From an uncultured Clostridia bacterium (GTDB taxonomy: Bacteria > Bacillota > Clostridia > Oscillospirales > Ruminococcaceae): DNA of 43,647 nt. Positions 1-7,994 of the stretch are shown piece by piece; the first letter of the stretch is position 1; each line of letters begins with the position of its first letter. The notes below the pieces were generated by a model, which was not told the DNA's origin, made no database searches, and saw only the letters and a list, made by a program, of their open reading frames with translations. Both the position numbers and the translations under genes were made by a program. Location: positions 1 to 43,647 of the forward strand of contig CALWNN010000046.1 of the NCBI GenBank assembly GCA_944382845.1, read 5' to 3'.

Positions 1-2
1 GA

Positions 3-131
3 AAAAGCGGGATAAAGACAGAGTTTTTCGGAGGAATACGCCGCTTCTGGAATCTGTGCTTTAATATGGTCGTTAAAAAAACTTCAGATGGAGATTGGAA
101 AATATCTTATGTCAGAACTTCTGCATACTGA
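3..131 (+). CDS. C-terminal end of an unrecognised protein (5' partial)
   Basis: An open frame runs from the window edge to a TGA at 129-131 and encodes about 42 residues, ending in GDWKISYVRTSAY. The ending 'G-D-W-K-I-x-x-V-x-T' resembles the last strand of SnoaL/NTF2-like or DUF4829-type small domains, but the visible part is too short to assign. No other frame stays open across this stretch. Followed by a long non-coding, decayed-looking stretch. Confidence 0.4.
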   Translation, partial: KSGIKTEFFGGIRRFWNLCFNMVVKKTSDGDWKISYVRTSAY

Positions 132-240
132 TTATAGCACATTGAAGTATAAAATGTTTAAATCAAAGCAAAGCCAATTAAGCTTGCTTAAAATTGACTG
201 CGACAATCGCAACTTGTTATTAACAATGATAAGTCATTGT

Positions 241-309
241 TAGGAGTTTGCTCCTGAGAATTTCAGTGGTAGGTAACCCTCCGCTGAAATTCTGAATGGA
301 ACCCGCCGC
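241..309 (-). repeat. Interspersed palindromic repeat, copy 1
   Basis: Read on the minus strand, this stretch carries GGGTTCCATTCAG, then an imperfect hairpin (arms GAATTTCAG.GG and its complement, about 258-293), then CAGGAG and a small GGAG-loop-CTCC hairpin (242-255). The same order of elements occurs on the plus strand at 22332-22400. The two copies share the 13-bp GGGTTCCATTCAG exactly, while their stems differ by compensating changes. This copy is the more diverged one. Confidence 0.7.
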
Positions 310-440
310 CGTATTCAACAGAGTACATTTGCGGCATGGTTATATAAAAATTTGATCAATATTAATTCCGGTCAAGTCAGATACGATAAAACGTTATTCT
401 GAAAAATTGTTTTAGCCGTATTATTCTGGCAAGTATGATA

Positions 441-551
441 AGCGTGAGACCGGATGTTAAAAAATTCCTTGACAATATTGACGAATATGATACAATAATT
501 GTATATGAACCATGCTGCAGTGGAACTTTTATGTGCGTTTTTTCAGCTTGA
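441..551 (+). pseudogene. Possible flavodoxin remnant
   Basis: The frame reads RPDVKKFLDNIDEYDTIIVYEP and onward to a stop at 549-551. This matches the usual flavodoxin stretch 'RPEVxxFLxNIDEYDxIFVGYPxWWG' just before the second FMN-binding loop, but the YPxWWG part is degraded and no N-terminal T/SxTGNT loop is readable upstream. Flavodoxins often sit beside ferredoxin-tailed aldo/keto reductases in Clostridia, as would be the case here. Assignment rests on one short segment. Confidence 0.3.
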
Positions 552-681
552 ATGACTTGGTTTCAAAAGAGAAAGGTAACTTCTATGATGATTCATTTCG
601 TTTACAGCTCGGATACCTTGAAACATGAAAAGGATATTACAGCATGGACAATAATAATTGTAAAGTAAAGGAGCTGTTTAT

Positions 682-1800
682 ATGAACCCTTTTTTTAACT
701 AGATCAAAAAGAATTTCGGTTTTGGCTGTATGCGTTTGCCTATGAAAGGCGATGAAGTTGATGTAGAGGAATTCACCAAAATGGTGGATACCTTTATTGA
801 AAACGGATTTAATTATTTTGATACAGCACACGGCTATGTTGATGAAAAAAGTGAGACTGCACTTCGTGAATGTCTTACAAGCAGATATTCCAGAGAAGCT
901 TATATTCTTACAGATAAGCTTTCATCTAATTATTTCGATAAACAGGAGGAAATCCGTCCATTTTTTGAAAGTCAACTTGAAGCCTGCGGAGTTGAGTACT
1001 TTGATTTTTATCTTATGCATGCTCAGGATGCGGGAATTTACGAAAAGTATAAAAGACTTTCTGCTTACGAAACTGCTCTTGAGTTGAAGAAAGAAGGGTA
1101 AATCAGACATTTAGGTATTTCATTTCACGATAAGGCTGCTGTGCTTGACAGGATACTGACAGATTTTCCACAGATAGAGGTTGTACAGATACAATTTAAT
1201 TATGTCGATTTTGATGACCCCTCAGTCGAAAGCAGAAAATGTTATGAGGTATGTGAAAAACATGGAAAACCGGTTATTGTTATGGAACCCGTAAAGGGTG
1301 GAAGCCTTGTAAATCTTCCTGAAAAAGCAAGAAAGATACTTGATGACTTAAAGGGAGGAAGCCCTGTAAGCTACGCTATAAGATTTGCCGCAAGCTTTCC
1401 AAATGTCATAACCGTGCTTTCGGGTATGGGAAATATGGATATGATGACTGAAAATATAGGTTTTATGAAGGAGTTTAAACCACTTGATAATCGGGAAATG
1501 GAGGCTGTTTCTAAAGTGTGCGAGATTGTCTATGCGCAAAACCTTATTCCCTGTACAGCCTGCCGCTACTGCATTGACCAATGTCCACAGCATATTTCTA
1601 TTCCCGATCTTTTCGCTTGCCTTAATTCAAAAAGGCAGTTTGCAAACTGGAACACGGATTACTATTACAATAATATACATACCCAAAAAGGTGGTAAAGC
1701 ATCGGATTGCATAAAATGCGGAAAGTGCGAAAAAATCTGTCCTCAGCATCTTGAAATAAGAAAACTTCTTGAACAAGTTGCACAGGAATTTGAAAGGTAA
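682..1800 (+). pseudogene. Aldo/keto reductase with ferredoxin-like C-terminus, interrupted by two stop codons
   Basis: A single frame runs from ATG 682 (AAAGGAG at 666-672) to TAA 1798-1800, broken only by TAG at 700-702 and TAA at 1099-1101. The product would be an NAD(P)H-dependent aldo/keto reductase: GFGCMRLP at the start, FDTAHGY, the (beta/alpha)8 barrel, then two [4Fe-4S] motifs, CTACRYCIDQCP and CIKCGKCEKICP, near the end. Full-length family members run about 370 residues, and this frame would give 372. No frameshift is visible and the sequence on both sides of each stop is well conserved, so inactivation looks recent, or the stops are sequencing errors or are read through. The second stop sits where relatives have lysine (KEGKIRH), one base away (AAA to TAA). 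Confidence 0.85.
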
Positions 1801-1925
1801 ATTCATACGAACCCTTTAATCTATTTACATAAGCGTGGAATCTCCGAAAAACTTAGTATTTATTTCTATTTAAGTACTTATTTTGTTTTTTAAAATTTTG
1901 ATAAACGACACAGTATTATCAGTGA

Positions 1926-1955
1926 AAGCGGACTTGCATTTGCAGGTTCGCTTTT
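1926..1955 (+). terminator. Probable terminator after the aldo/keto reductase
   Basis: AGCGGACTTGCA and TGCAGGTTCGCT form a 12-bp stem with G-T wobbles around a 2-nt loop, followed by TTT. The T tract is short, so termination may be weak. Confidence 0.5.
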
Positions 1956-1996
1956 GCAGTTCCTGAAATATTTTGCGCTGTATTGAAAAAATACTA

Positions 1997-2025
1997 TTGC
2001 TATTTGGGGAAAAATATTATATAAT
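1997..2025 (+). promoter_or_regulatory. Promoter of the M42 peptidase run
   Basis: TTGCTA (1997-2002), a 17-bp spacer, then TATAAT (2020-2025), about 58 bp before the first peptidase start. It lies in the only spacer before a long plus-strand gene run. Confidence 0.7.
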
Positions 2026-2083
2026 AAAATTGTGTAACTATGCGGAATAATACAAAGCTTTCTTATACGGAGGTCTTTAATTT

Positions 2084-3100
2084 ATGGATACAAAGGAGCT
2101 TATATTTAAACTCACTGAAAATTACGGCGTTTCAGGAGATGAATTTCCTGCCTGCAAAACAGCCGCCAATATTCTTTCGGAATATGCAAAAACAGAAATC
2201 GACCATTTCGGAAATGTTATCGGGTATGTGGGAGAAGTTGACAAAAGCAAAAAAACACTTCTTCTGGATGCGCATATAGATGAGATAGGTCTTATTGTAA
2301 CTTATATTAGCGACGATGGATTTTTAAAAGTTTCAAACTGCGGAGGGATTGACAGACGGCTTTTACTTGCTCAGGAGGTAACTGTTCTGGGAAGAAAAAA
2401 TATTTCCGGGGTAATTACTTCAACTCCTCCTCACCTTGAAGCCGATGACACTAAAACCCCTGAGATAGACAACATATATATCGATACGGGCTATACAAAG
2501 GAACAGCTTGAAGAGTTTGTTTCTTTAGGGGACAGAATTGTATTTCCTGCAAAAGCCGTAATTTTGAATTGCGACCAGATCACCGGCAAATCCCTTGATG
2601 ACCGAAGTGGGGTTGCTGTTATTTTGAAGACACTTGAAATTTTAAAGGGGAAAGATCTTCCTGTAAATCTGGCAGTGCTTTTTTCTTCGCAGGAGGAAAC
2701 GGGGGAGAGAGGCGCTAAAACTGCCGCATTTAAAATTGCTCCTGATTATGCCGTTGCAATTGACGTTTCCTTTGCCCTTACCGCCGACGATAAGCCTCAT
2801 AAGTGCGGCAAGCTTGGAAAAGGGCCAATGATAGGCGTTGCTCCGTCTTTGTCAAGAAAAATGTCGGATAAGTTTATATCTCTTGCAAAAGAGGAAAATA
2901 TCCCGTATCAGATTGAAGTGATGAACGGTCAGACAGGAACAAATGCAGACGCTATCGGTGTGTCAGGCTGTGGTGTGAAAACCGTTACTTTGTCAATACC
3001 GTTGAAATATATGCATACTCCTGTGGAAGTTATTTCGATTTCAGATATTGAAAACAGTGCAAAGCTCCTTGCAGCGTTTGTAGAAAAGGGGGTAGAGTAA
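2084..3100 (+). CDS. M42 family metallopeptidase (first of a tandem pair)
   Basis: A 338-residue cytosolic di-metal aminopeptidase of the M42 (FrvX/glutamyl aminopeptidase/endoglucanase M) family, expected to trim peptides from the N-terminus. Visible metal and catalytic positions are H64 in AHIDE, D172 or D173 in SLDDRSG, the QEE pair E204/E205, D227 in AIDVS and H311 in YMHTP, so the active site looks complete. The opening GVSGDE is typical of the family. GGAGG (2069-2073) supports ATG 2084. It is followed after 1 nt by a second M42 gene with the same layout, so the two may form mixed complexes, since M42 enzymes assemble as large oligomers. Substrate preference cannot be read from the sequence. 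Confidence 0.92.
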   Translation: MDTKELIFKLTENYGVSGDEFPACKTAANILSEYAKTEIDHFGNVIGYVGEVDKSKKTLLLDAHIDEIGLIVTYISDDGFLKVSNCGGIDRRLLLAQEVTVLGRKNISGVITSTPPHLEADDTKTPEIDNIYIDTGYTKEQLEEFVSLGDRIVFPAKAVILNCDQITGKSLDDRSGVAVILKTLEILKGKDLPVNLAVLFSSQEETGERGAKTAAFKIAPDYAVAIDVSFALTADDKPHKCGKLGKGPMIGVAPSLSRKMSDKFISLAKEENIPYQIEVMNGQTGTNADAIGVSGCGVKTVTLSIPLKYMHTPVEVISISDIENSAKLLAAFVEKGVE

Positions 3101-3101
3101 T

Positions 3102-4124
3102 ATGATGATAGATGAGCTTGAAAAGCTTTGCAACCTGAACGGAACATCGGGCAGCGAAGACGAGGTTAGAGACTATATTATAAATCAGATAAAGAATCTG
3201 TGTGAATACAGGATTGACAATATGGGTAATGTCATCGCCTATAAAAAGGGAACTTGTAAGGTGGGTAAAAAGCTTATGATTTCCGCTCATATGGATGAAG
3301 TGGGAATGATTGTCACATATATCAATGATGACGGAACATTAAAAATTGCTCCCGTTGGCGGGATCGATCCGAGAGTTGTTTTCGGAAGAAGAGTCAGAGT
3401 CGGGAAAGAAAAACGTCTTGGCGTTATCGGTTCAAAGGCTGTTCATAACCTATCAAAGGAGGAACGGGATAAGGCTGTTACTTTTGAGGGAATGTATGTT
3501 GATATTGGATGTACTTCAAGGGAAGAAGCTGAAAAAATCGTAAGCCTTGGAGATAATGTTTATTTTGATTCAGACTTTGTAAGACTCGGGGACAGACTGG
3601 TCAAAGGGAAGGCTATTGATGACAGGGCGGGCGTTGCCGTAATGCTCAGAATGATAAGAGAAGAGCTTCCGTATGACGTAACATTTGCCTTTGTTGTTCA
3701 GGAAGAAATTGGGCTTCGCGGCTCGAGATGCGCAGCTTTTGAAGTTGATCCCGAATACGCAATCGTCATTGAATCAACAACCGCCGCCGATATTCCTTCG
3801 GCTTCAGGCTCGGACAGAGTTTGCGAGCTTGGGAAAGGCCCTGTTGTTTCCTTTATGGACAGATCGACAATTTATAACAAAGAGCTTTATGACCTTGCTT
3901 TTGATCTTGCGGATAAGAATAATATACCATGTCAGACAAAAACAAGAGTTGCAGGCGGAAATGACGCCGGCGCTATTCATATAACAAGAGGTGGAATAAA
4001 AACTGCCGCAGTTTCTCTTGCTACAAGATACCTTCATTCGCCTTCCTGTGTTGCGGATATCCAGGACTTTGAAAACGTGTATAAGCTTGTGAGAGTACTT
4101 TCGGACAGCATTTGCAGCAAATGA
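3102..4124 (+). CDS. M42 family metallopeptidase (second of a tandem pair)
   Basis: A 340-residue paralogue of the preceding gene. Metal ligands are H63 (SAHMDE), D173 or D174 (AIDDRAG), E201/E202 (QEE), E224 (IVIEST) and H312 (YLHSP). The ligand after QEE is glutamate here and aspartate in the first copy, a variation known within M42 and often linked to substrate class. The start is 1 nt after the upstream stop, with a GGGGG-containing site at about 3087, so co-translation is likely. ATG 3102 and ATG 3105 are both possible starts. Its stop overlaps the ATG of the GNAT gene as ATGA. The two copies are clearly diverged, not a recent duplication. Confidence 0.92.
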   Translation: MMIDELEKLCNLNGTSGSEDEVRDYIINQIKNLCEYRIDNMGNVIAYKKGTCKVGKKLMISAHMDEVGMIVTYINDDGTLKIAPVGGIDPRVVFGRRVRVGKEKRLGVIGSKAVHNLSKEERDKAVTFEGMYVDIGCTSREEAEKIVSLGDNVYFDSDFVRLGDRLVKGKAIDDRAGVAVMLRMIREELPYDVTFAFVVQEEIGLRGSRCAAFEVDPEYAIVIESTTAADIPSASGSDRVCELGKGPVVSFMDRSTIYNKELYDLAFDLADKNNIPCQTKTRVAGGNDAGAIHITRGGIKTAAVSLATRYLHSPSCVADIQDFENVYKLVRVLSDSICSK

Positions 4125-4903
4125 TAAAATTAACAGACAGATTAGAAAAAATTATCCTTGAAAAGCTTGACGATAGTCACTATTCAAGAAAAATAAAGTC
4201 AGGCTATGAAAGCTACGGGGGGAAATACGATTTTTGCAGATTTTTTCTTCATAAAAGCGACGAAAACGGGAAACTCCTTTCTGTAATTAATCAGTTTAAC
4301 TCCACAATGGTGATTGCAAAGGCAAAAGAAACATTTTATAGTGATGCGGAATTATCTGAACTTGTTACCCTTATAATGATGAATATGCCCCAGACTATAG
4401 AACTTTCGGTTGATACAGCTAAAAGAATCGAAGGGAAGTTGACTAATTATATCTCTTGCGAAAGGACAGAGTTTGAATACATTTCAAAAAATCATACACC
4501 TAAAATGGCTGTAAAGGAAACTCCGAAGCTTGATGATGTTTTCAATGTTCTGAAAACAAGTTTTCCTGTAATTGCAAAAGGCTATGACCTGTGGCTTACT
4601 GATACTTCTCATAAGGTAAGACGGGGACTTTCACAGTGCTTTATGCTTGGAAACTATACCACAGCAACGATTCAGTACATCTGTGATAATATTGCTCTTG
4701 TGGGTCAGGTGGCAACAATACCTGAAGAAAGAGGACGCTTTCACGCAAGAAAGCTTCTATATTGGATAGGTGAAAAGCTTAATAAAGATGGTATTATCGT
4801 TCGGCTTTTTGCAAGAAGTAACCGTGTTTCTTATTATGAGGAAATAGGTTTTAAGGAGCTTAACGTAGATATAGTTTTTGAAAGGAAAGATTATTTTGAA
4901 TGA
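4121..4903 (+). CDS. GNAT-family N-acetyltransferase
   Basis: A 260-residue protein. The C-terminal half carries a GNAT-type acetyl-CoA site (VATIPEERGRFHARKLLYWI, around residues 197-216) followed by LFARSNRVSYYEEIGFKE, the usual terminal strand-helix-strand. The N-terminal 130 residues match nothing I recognise. I chose ATG 4121 because it overlaps the upstream stop as ATGA. An upstream TTG at 4112 is in frame but has no better ribosome site. The acceptor substrate is unknown. Position between peptidases and a PLP enzyme hints at amino acid or peptide metabolism, which is only inference. Confidence 0.8.
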   Translation: MIKLTDRLEKIILEKLDDSHYSRKIKSGYESYGGKYDFCRFFLHKSDENGKLLSVINQFNSTMVIAKAKETFYSDAELSELVTLIMMNMPQTIELSVDTAKRIEGKLTNYISCERTEFEYISKNHTPKMAVKETPKLDDVFNVLKTSFPVIAKGYDLWLTDTSHKVRRGLSQCFMLGNYTTATIQYICDNIALVGQVATIPEERGRFHARKLLYWIGEKLNKDGIIVRLFARSNRVSYYEEIGFKELNVDIVFERKDYFE

Positions 4904-6191
4904 ATTTTTTCAGGTAGACAAAAAGCTTGAAGCTTTGGCGCAAAAAGCAGAAAGCCTATGCAAGGAACAGTTTGAGGAAATTGAACAAACAGCATATTTT
5001 AACGGGCAAAAAGTGCTTAAAGCGTTTATTGACAACCGAGTAAGCGAACCCTGTTTAAAAGGGACTACAGGCTATGGTTACGGAGATATAGGAAGAGATA
5101 CACTTGATAAAGTTTTTGCTCAGGCTTTTGGCGGTGAGGACGCAATCGTCAGACATACTTTTGTAAACGGAACTCATGCTTTGTCGACTGCGCTTTTTGG
5201 AGTTCTCAGAACAGGAGACAAGCTTTTATCATTAACAGGCAAGCCCTACGACACTCTTGAAGAGGTTATCGGTATAAGATACATAAAGGGAAACGGAAGC
5301 CTTAAAGATTACGGTGTAGAATACTGTCAGGTTGATCTTCTCAAAAACGGCGAACCTGATTTTCAAGAGATCGAAAACCAGGCAAAAGACGCAAAGGTAG
5401 CCTATATCCAACGTTCAAGAGGATATTCTTTAAGACCATCCCTTACTGTTGAAACTATAGGGGAAATGGCTGCCGCTGCAAAAAAGGCCAATCCTGATAT
5501 AATAGTAATGGTAGATAACTGCTACGGAGAATTTGTGGAAAGAAAAGAACCGTTACAGGTAGGCGCTGACCTTATAATTGGTTCCCTTATAAAAAACCCC
5601 GGAGGAGCTATCGCTTCAACAGGAGGTTATATATCGGGAAGAGCAGACCTTGTTGAAAAATGTGCAGATAGGCTTACCTGCGTGGGAATGGGAAAGGAAG
5701 TCGGTTGTAGCCTTAACCAGAACAGGGAAATGTTCATAGGATTTTTTATGGCTCCCGAAATTGTTAAGAACGCACTTAAAACTTCCGTTTTTGCTTGCAG
5801 ACTTTTTAGTATGCTTGGATTTGAAACTTTTCCCTTGCCTGAGGAAAAAAGAACGGATATAATCGCCTCGATCTGCCTTCTAAACGAAGAAAATCTTACT
5901 GCTTTCTGCCAGGGGATACAAAAAGGTTCTCCGGTGGACAGTTTTGTATTACCTGAAGCGTGGGATATGCCCGGATATGACAGTAAAGTCATTATGGCGG
6001 CAGGCGCTTTTACAATGGGAGCTTCTATCGAGCTTTCCGCTGACGCGCCCATAAGAGAACCTTTTGCCGCATGGCTTCAGGGGGGAATTACTTATCCCAG
6101 CGGAAAAACCGGAGTTATTCTTGCGGCACAGGAAATGCTTCGCCGCGGACTTATAACCAAGTCGCCGAATCAACGCTTTGCTCCGATTTAA
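4896..6191 (+). CDS. Methionine gamma-lyase family PLP enzyme (YnbB/aluminium-resistance type)
   Basis: About 431 residues of the PLP-dependent Cys/Met metabolism fold, in the branch annotated as methionine gamma-lyase family or aluminium resistance protein (B. subtilis YnbB). The stretch GYGYGDIGRDTLD, the VDNCYGEF aspartate segment and the Schiff-base region GSLIKNPGGAIASTGGYI are visible. The likely start is TTG 4896, with GAAAGGA about 9 nt upstream, giving MNEFFQVDKKLEALAQ, as usual for the family. It overlaps the end of the GNAT gene by 8 nt. A TTG at 4878 is also in frame but sits on the ribosome site. The actual substrate of this branch is not settled; it should cleave or transfer at a sulfur or gamma carbon. 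Confidence 0.85.
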   Translation: MNEFFQVDKKLEALAQKAESLCKEQFEEIEQTAYFNGQKVLKAFIDNRVSEPCLKGTTGYGYGDIGRDTLDKVFAQAFGGEDAIVRHTFVNGTHALSTALFGVLRTGDKLLSLTGKPYDTLEEVIGIRYIKGNGSLKDYGVEYCQVDLLKNGEPDFQEIENQAKDAKVAYIQRSRGYSLRPSLTVETIGEMAAAAKKANPDIIVMVDNCYGEFVERKEPLQVGADLIIGSLIKNPGGAIASTGGYISGRADLVEKCADRLTCVGMGKEVGCSLNQNREMFIGFFMAPEIVKNALKTSVFACRLFSMLGFETFPLPEEKRTDIIASICLLNEENLTAFCQGIQKGSPVDSFVLPEAWDMPGYDSKVIMAAGAFTMGASIELSADAPIREPFAAWLQGGITYPSGKTGVILAAQEMLRRGLITKSPNQRFAPI

Positions 6192-6218
6192 AAATTTTGA
6201 ATTTCCAAGGAGGTCACT

Positions 6219-7178
6219 ATGTCAGAAATTTACACACTGCCTTTAAGCGATATTGTAAAGGAGTTTAATCTTGAAATTCTTTATACGCCCTCTAACCCGG
6301 ATAATATCATAATTTCCGATAATGATGTAAATAGACCCGGACTTCAGCTTATGGGATTTTATGAGTATTTCAATGCTGAAAGAATACAGGTGTGCGGGAA
6401 TATGGAATTTGCTTATATGGCTTCAATTAACGAGGATGTCAGACGTGCAAGGATAGACGCTCTTTTTGCAACAAAGATTCCGCTTTTCGTTGTTGCAAGA
6501 GGCCATGAAATTTATCCTGAAATGACAGAAATTGCAAGGAAATATGCTGTTCCTCTTATGAGAACAGACCGCTCTACCAGTGATTTTATAGCCGCTCTTA
6601 TTGCTTTTTTAAATGTAAAGCTTGCACCGAGAATTACAAGACATGGTGTTCTTATTGAGGTTTACGGCGAAGGAGTGCTTATAGTTGGTGAAAGCGGAGT
6701 TGGTAAATCTGAAACCGCTATTGAGCTTGTAAAACGTGGACATCGACTTGTTGCAGACGATGCAGTCGAGATAAAAAGAGTTTCCGATATAAGCCTTGTC
6801 GGCTCGTCCCCTGATAACATAAGACATTTCCTTGAACTGCGTGGTATCGGCATTATCAATACAAGACGGCTTTTTGGTATGGGCGCAGTAAAGGTTTCCG
6901 AAAGGATTGATCTTATTATCGAACTTGAAGCATGGAACAACGAAAAGGTTTATGATAGAATGGGAGTTGACGACGAATTTACAAGTATTCTTGGCGTTAA
7001 AATTCCAAGCCTTACAATTCCTATTAAGCCGGGAAGAAATACTGCAATAATCATTGAAGTTGCAGCTATGAATAACCGACAGAAGAAAATGGGTTATAAC
7101 GCAGCTGAAGAGCTTCTTTCAAATCTCGGACTTCAAGTTGATAAGAAGGACAAGGTAAAAAGCTGGGACGAATTCTGA
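6219..7178 (+). CDS. hprK: HPr kinase/phosphorylase
   Basis: A 319-residue bifunctional enzyme that phosphorylates and dephosphorylates Ser46 of HPr (and Crh where present), controlling carbon catabolite repression and sugar uptake in Firmicutes. The N-terminal domain spans about residues 1-130. The kinase domain has H142 in RHGVLIE, the Walker A loop GESGVGKS (157-164) and the signature LELRGIGIINTRRLFG. AAGGAGG lies about 7 nt before ATG 6219. It leads the block with the PHP phosphatase, murB, rapZ and whiA, an arrangement seen in many Clostridia. Length is normal. Confidence 0.97.
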   Translation: MSEIYTLPLSDIVKEFNLEILYTPSNPDNIIISDNDVNRPGLQLMGFYEYFNAERIQVCGNMEFAYMASINEDVRRARIDALFATKIPLFVVARGHEIYPEMTEIARKYAVPLMRTDRSTSDFIAALIAFLNVKLAPRITRHGVLIEVYGEGVLIVGESGVGKSETAIELVKRGHRLVADDAVEIKRVSDISLVGSSPDNIRHFLELRGIGIINTRRLFGMGAVKVSERIDLIIELEAWNNEKVYDRMGVDDEFTSILGVKIPSLTIPIKPGRNTAIIIEVAAMNNRQKKMGYNAAEELLSNLGLQVDKKDKVKSWDEF

Positions 7179-7207
7179 TAAAAAAACAAAGCAAAGGACT
7201 GATTAAA

Positions 7208-7933
7208 ATGCGCATTTGCGCTGATCTTCACACGCATACTATCGCTTCAACCCACGCGTATTCAACTATTACCGAAAACTGTGTCTGGGCAAAGAAAAAC
7301 GGCATAAAGGCAATAGCAATGACCGATCACTGTGGAATAATGCCTGATTCAGCTCATATATGGCACTTTGAAAATTTAAGGATACTTCCGAGGGTCATCG
7401 AGGGAACAATTGTTTTAAAAGGCGTTGAAGCGAATATAATTAACAGGGAAGGTGAGCTTGACATACCTAAAAGCTCTCTAAAACTTCTTGAGTGGGTAAA
7501 TATTTCAATGCACGCCGAAACAAGCCCCAAGGGAGAGCCGCTTGAAATTGCTAAAACCTATATAAATGCCATGAAAAATTACCCCGAGGCAGATATTATA
7601 AGCCACCCTACCACTGATAATTTTTACTGTGATTATGAAACGCTTGTTAAGGGTGCGCTTATGTATGAAAAAATAATTGAAATAAATGAAAGTTCTGTTA
7701 TTGCTAAAAGGAGCAGTGAAAAAAACGTCTGTGAACTTTTGAAAATCTGTAAAAAATATAACGCTCCGGTGGCGGTAAATACCGATAGTCATTTTTGTCA
7801 GCTTATCGGAAAAACTTCATCTGCACTTAAAATTATTGAGGAATGTGAATTTCCTGAAAGCCTTGTTATAAATTCAGATTGGGAAAAGTTCAGGGAATTT
7901 ATTCTGAAGAAGCGCCCCGGAATGGATATATGA
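7208..7933 (+). CDS. PHP-domain phosphatase (YcdX-like)
   Basis: A 241-residue PHP-fold metal-dependent phosphoesterase. The N-terminal DLHTHTIAS supplies two metal-binding histidines, MTDHCG another, then GVEANI, HAET, SHPTTD and the terminal NTDSHF motif, matching the YcdX family, whose E. coli member binds three metals. The substrate is unknown. It sits between hprK and murB, as in other Clostridia. Confidence 0.88.
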   Translation: MRICADLHTHTIASTHAYSTITENCVWAKKNGIKAIAMTDHCGIMPDSAHIWHFENLRILPRVIEGTIVLKGVEANIINREGELDIPKSSLKLLEWVNISMHAETSPKGEPLEIAKTYINAMKNYPEADIISHPTTDNFYCDYETLVKGALMYEKIIEINESSVIAKRSSEKNVCELLKICKKYNAPVAVNTDSHFCQLIGKTSSALKIIEECEFPESLVINSDWEKFREFILKKRPGMDI

Positions 7934-7994
7934 TAATGAACATAAATTATATTTGCACACATAAAATTAAATAAAAAAGAAAGGTTTGTTTTTA

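Larger units (their letters stand above)
132..681. other. Non-coding, partly decayed spacer
   Basis: Apart from the repeat at 241-309 and the possible flavodoxin remnant at 441-551, I see no intact gene. A TTGACA (469-474) lies 16 bp before TACAAT (491-496) and could act as a promoter, but it falls inside the remnant and may be chance. Confidence 0.5.

Noticed and set aside
469-496. TTGACA-16-TACAAT as the promoter of the aldo/keto reductase
   Set aside because: It lies inside the flavodoxin-like remnant about 190 bp before the start, so it may be chance; noted in the spacer entry but not given its own feature.
5627-6052. 141-codon minus-strand frame inside the methionine gamma-lyase gene
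   Set aside because: Antisense to a well-supported PLP enzyme, with no ribosome site and no recognisable motifs.
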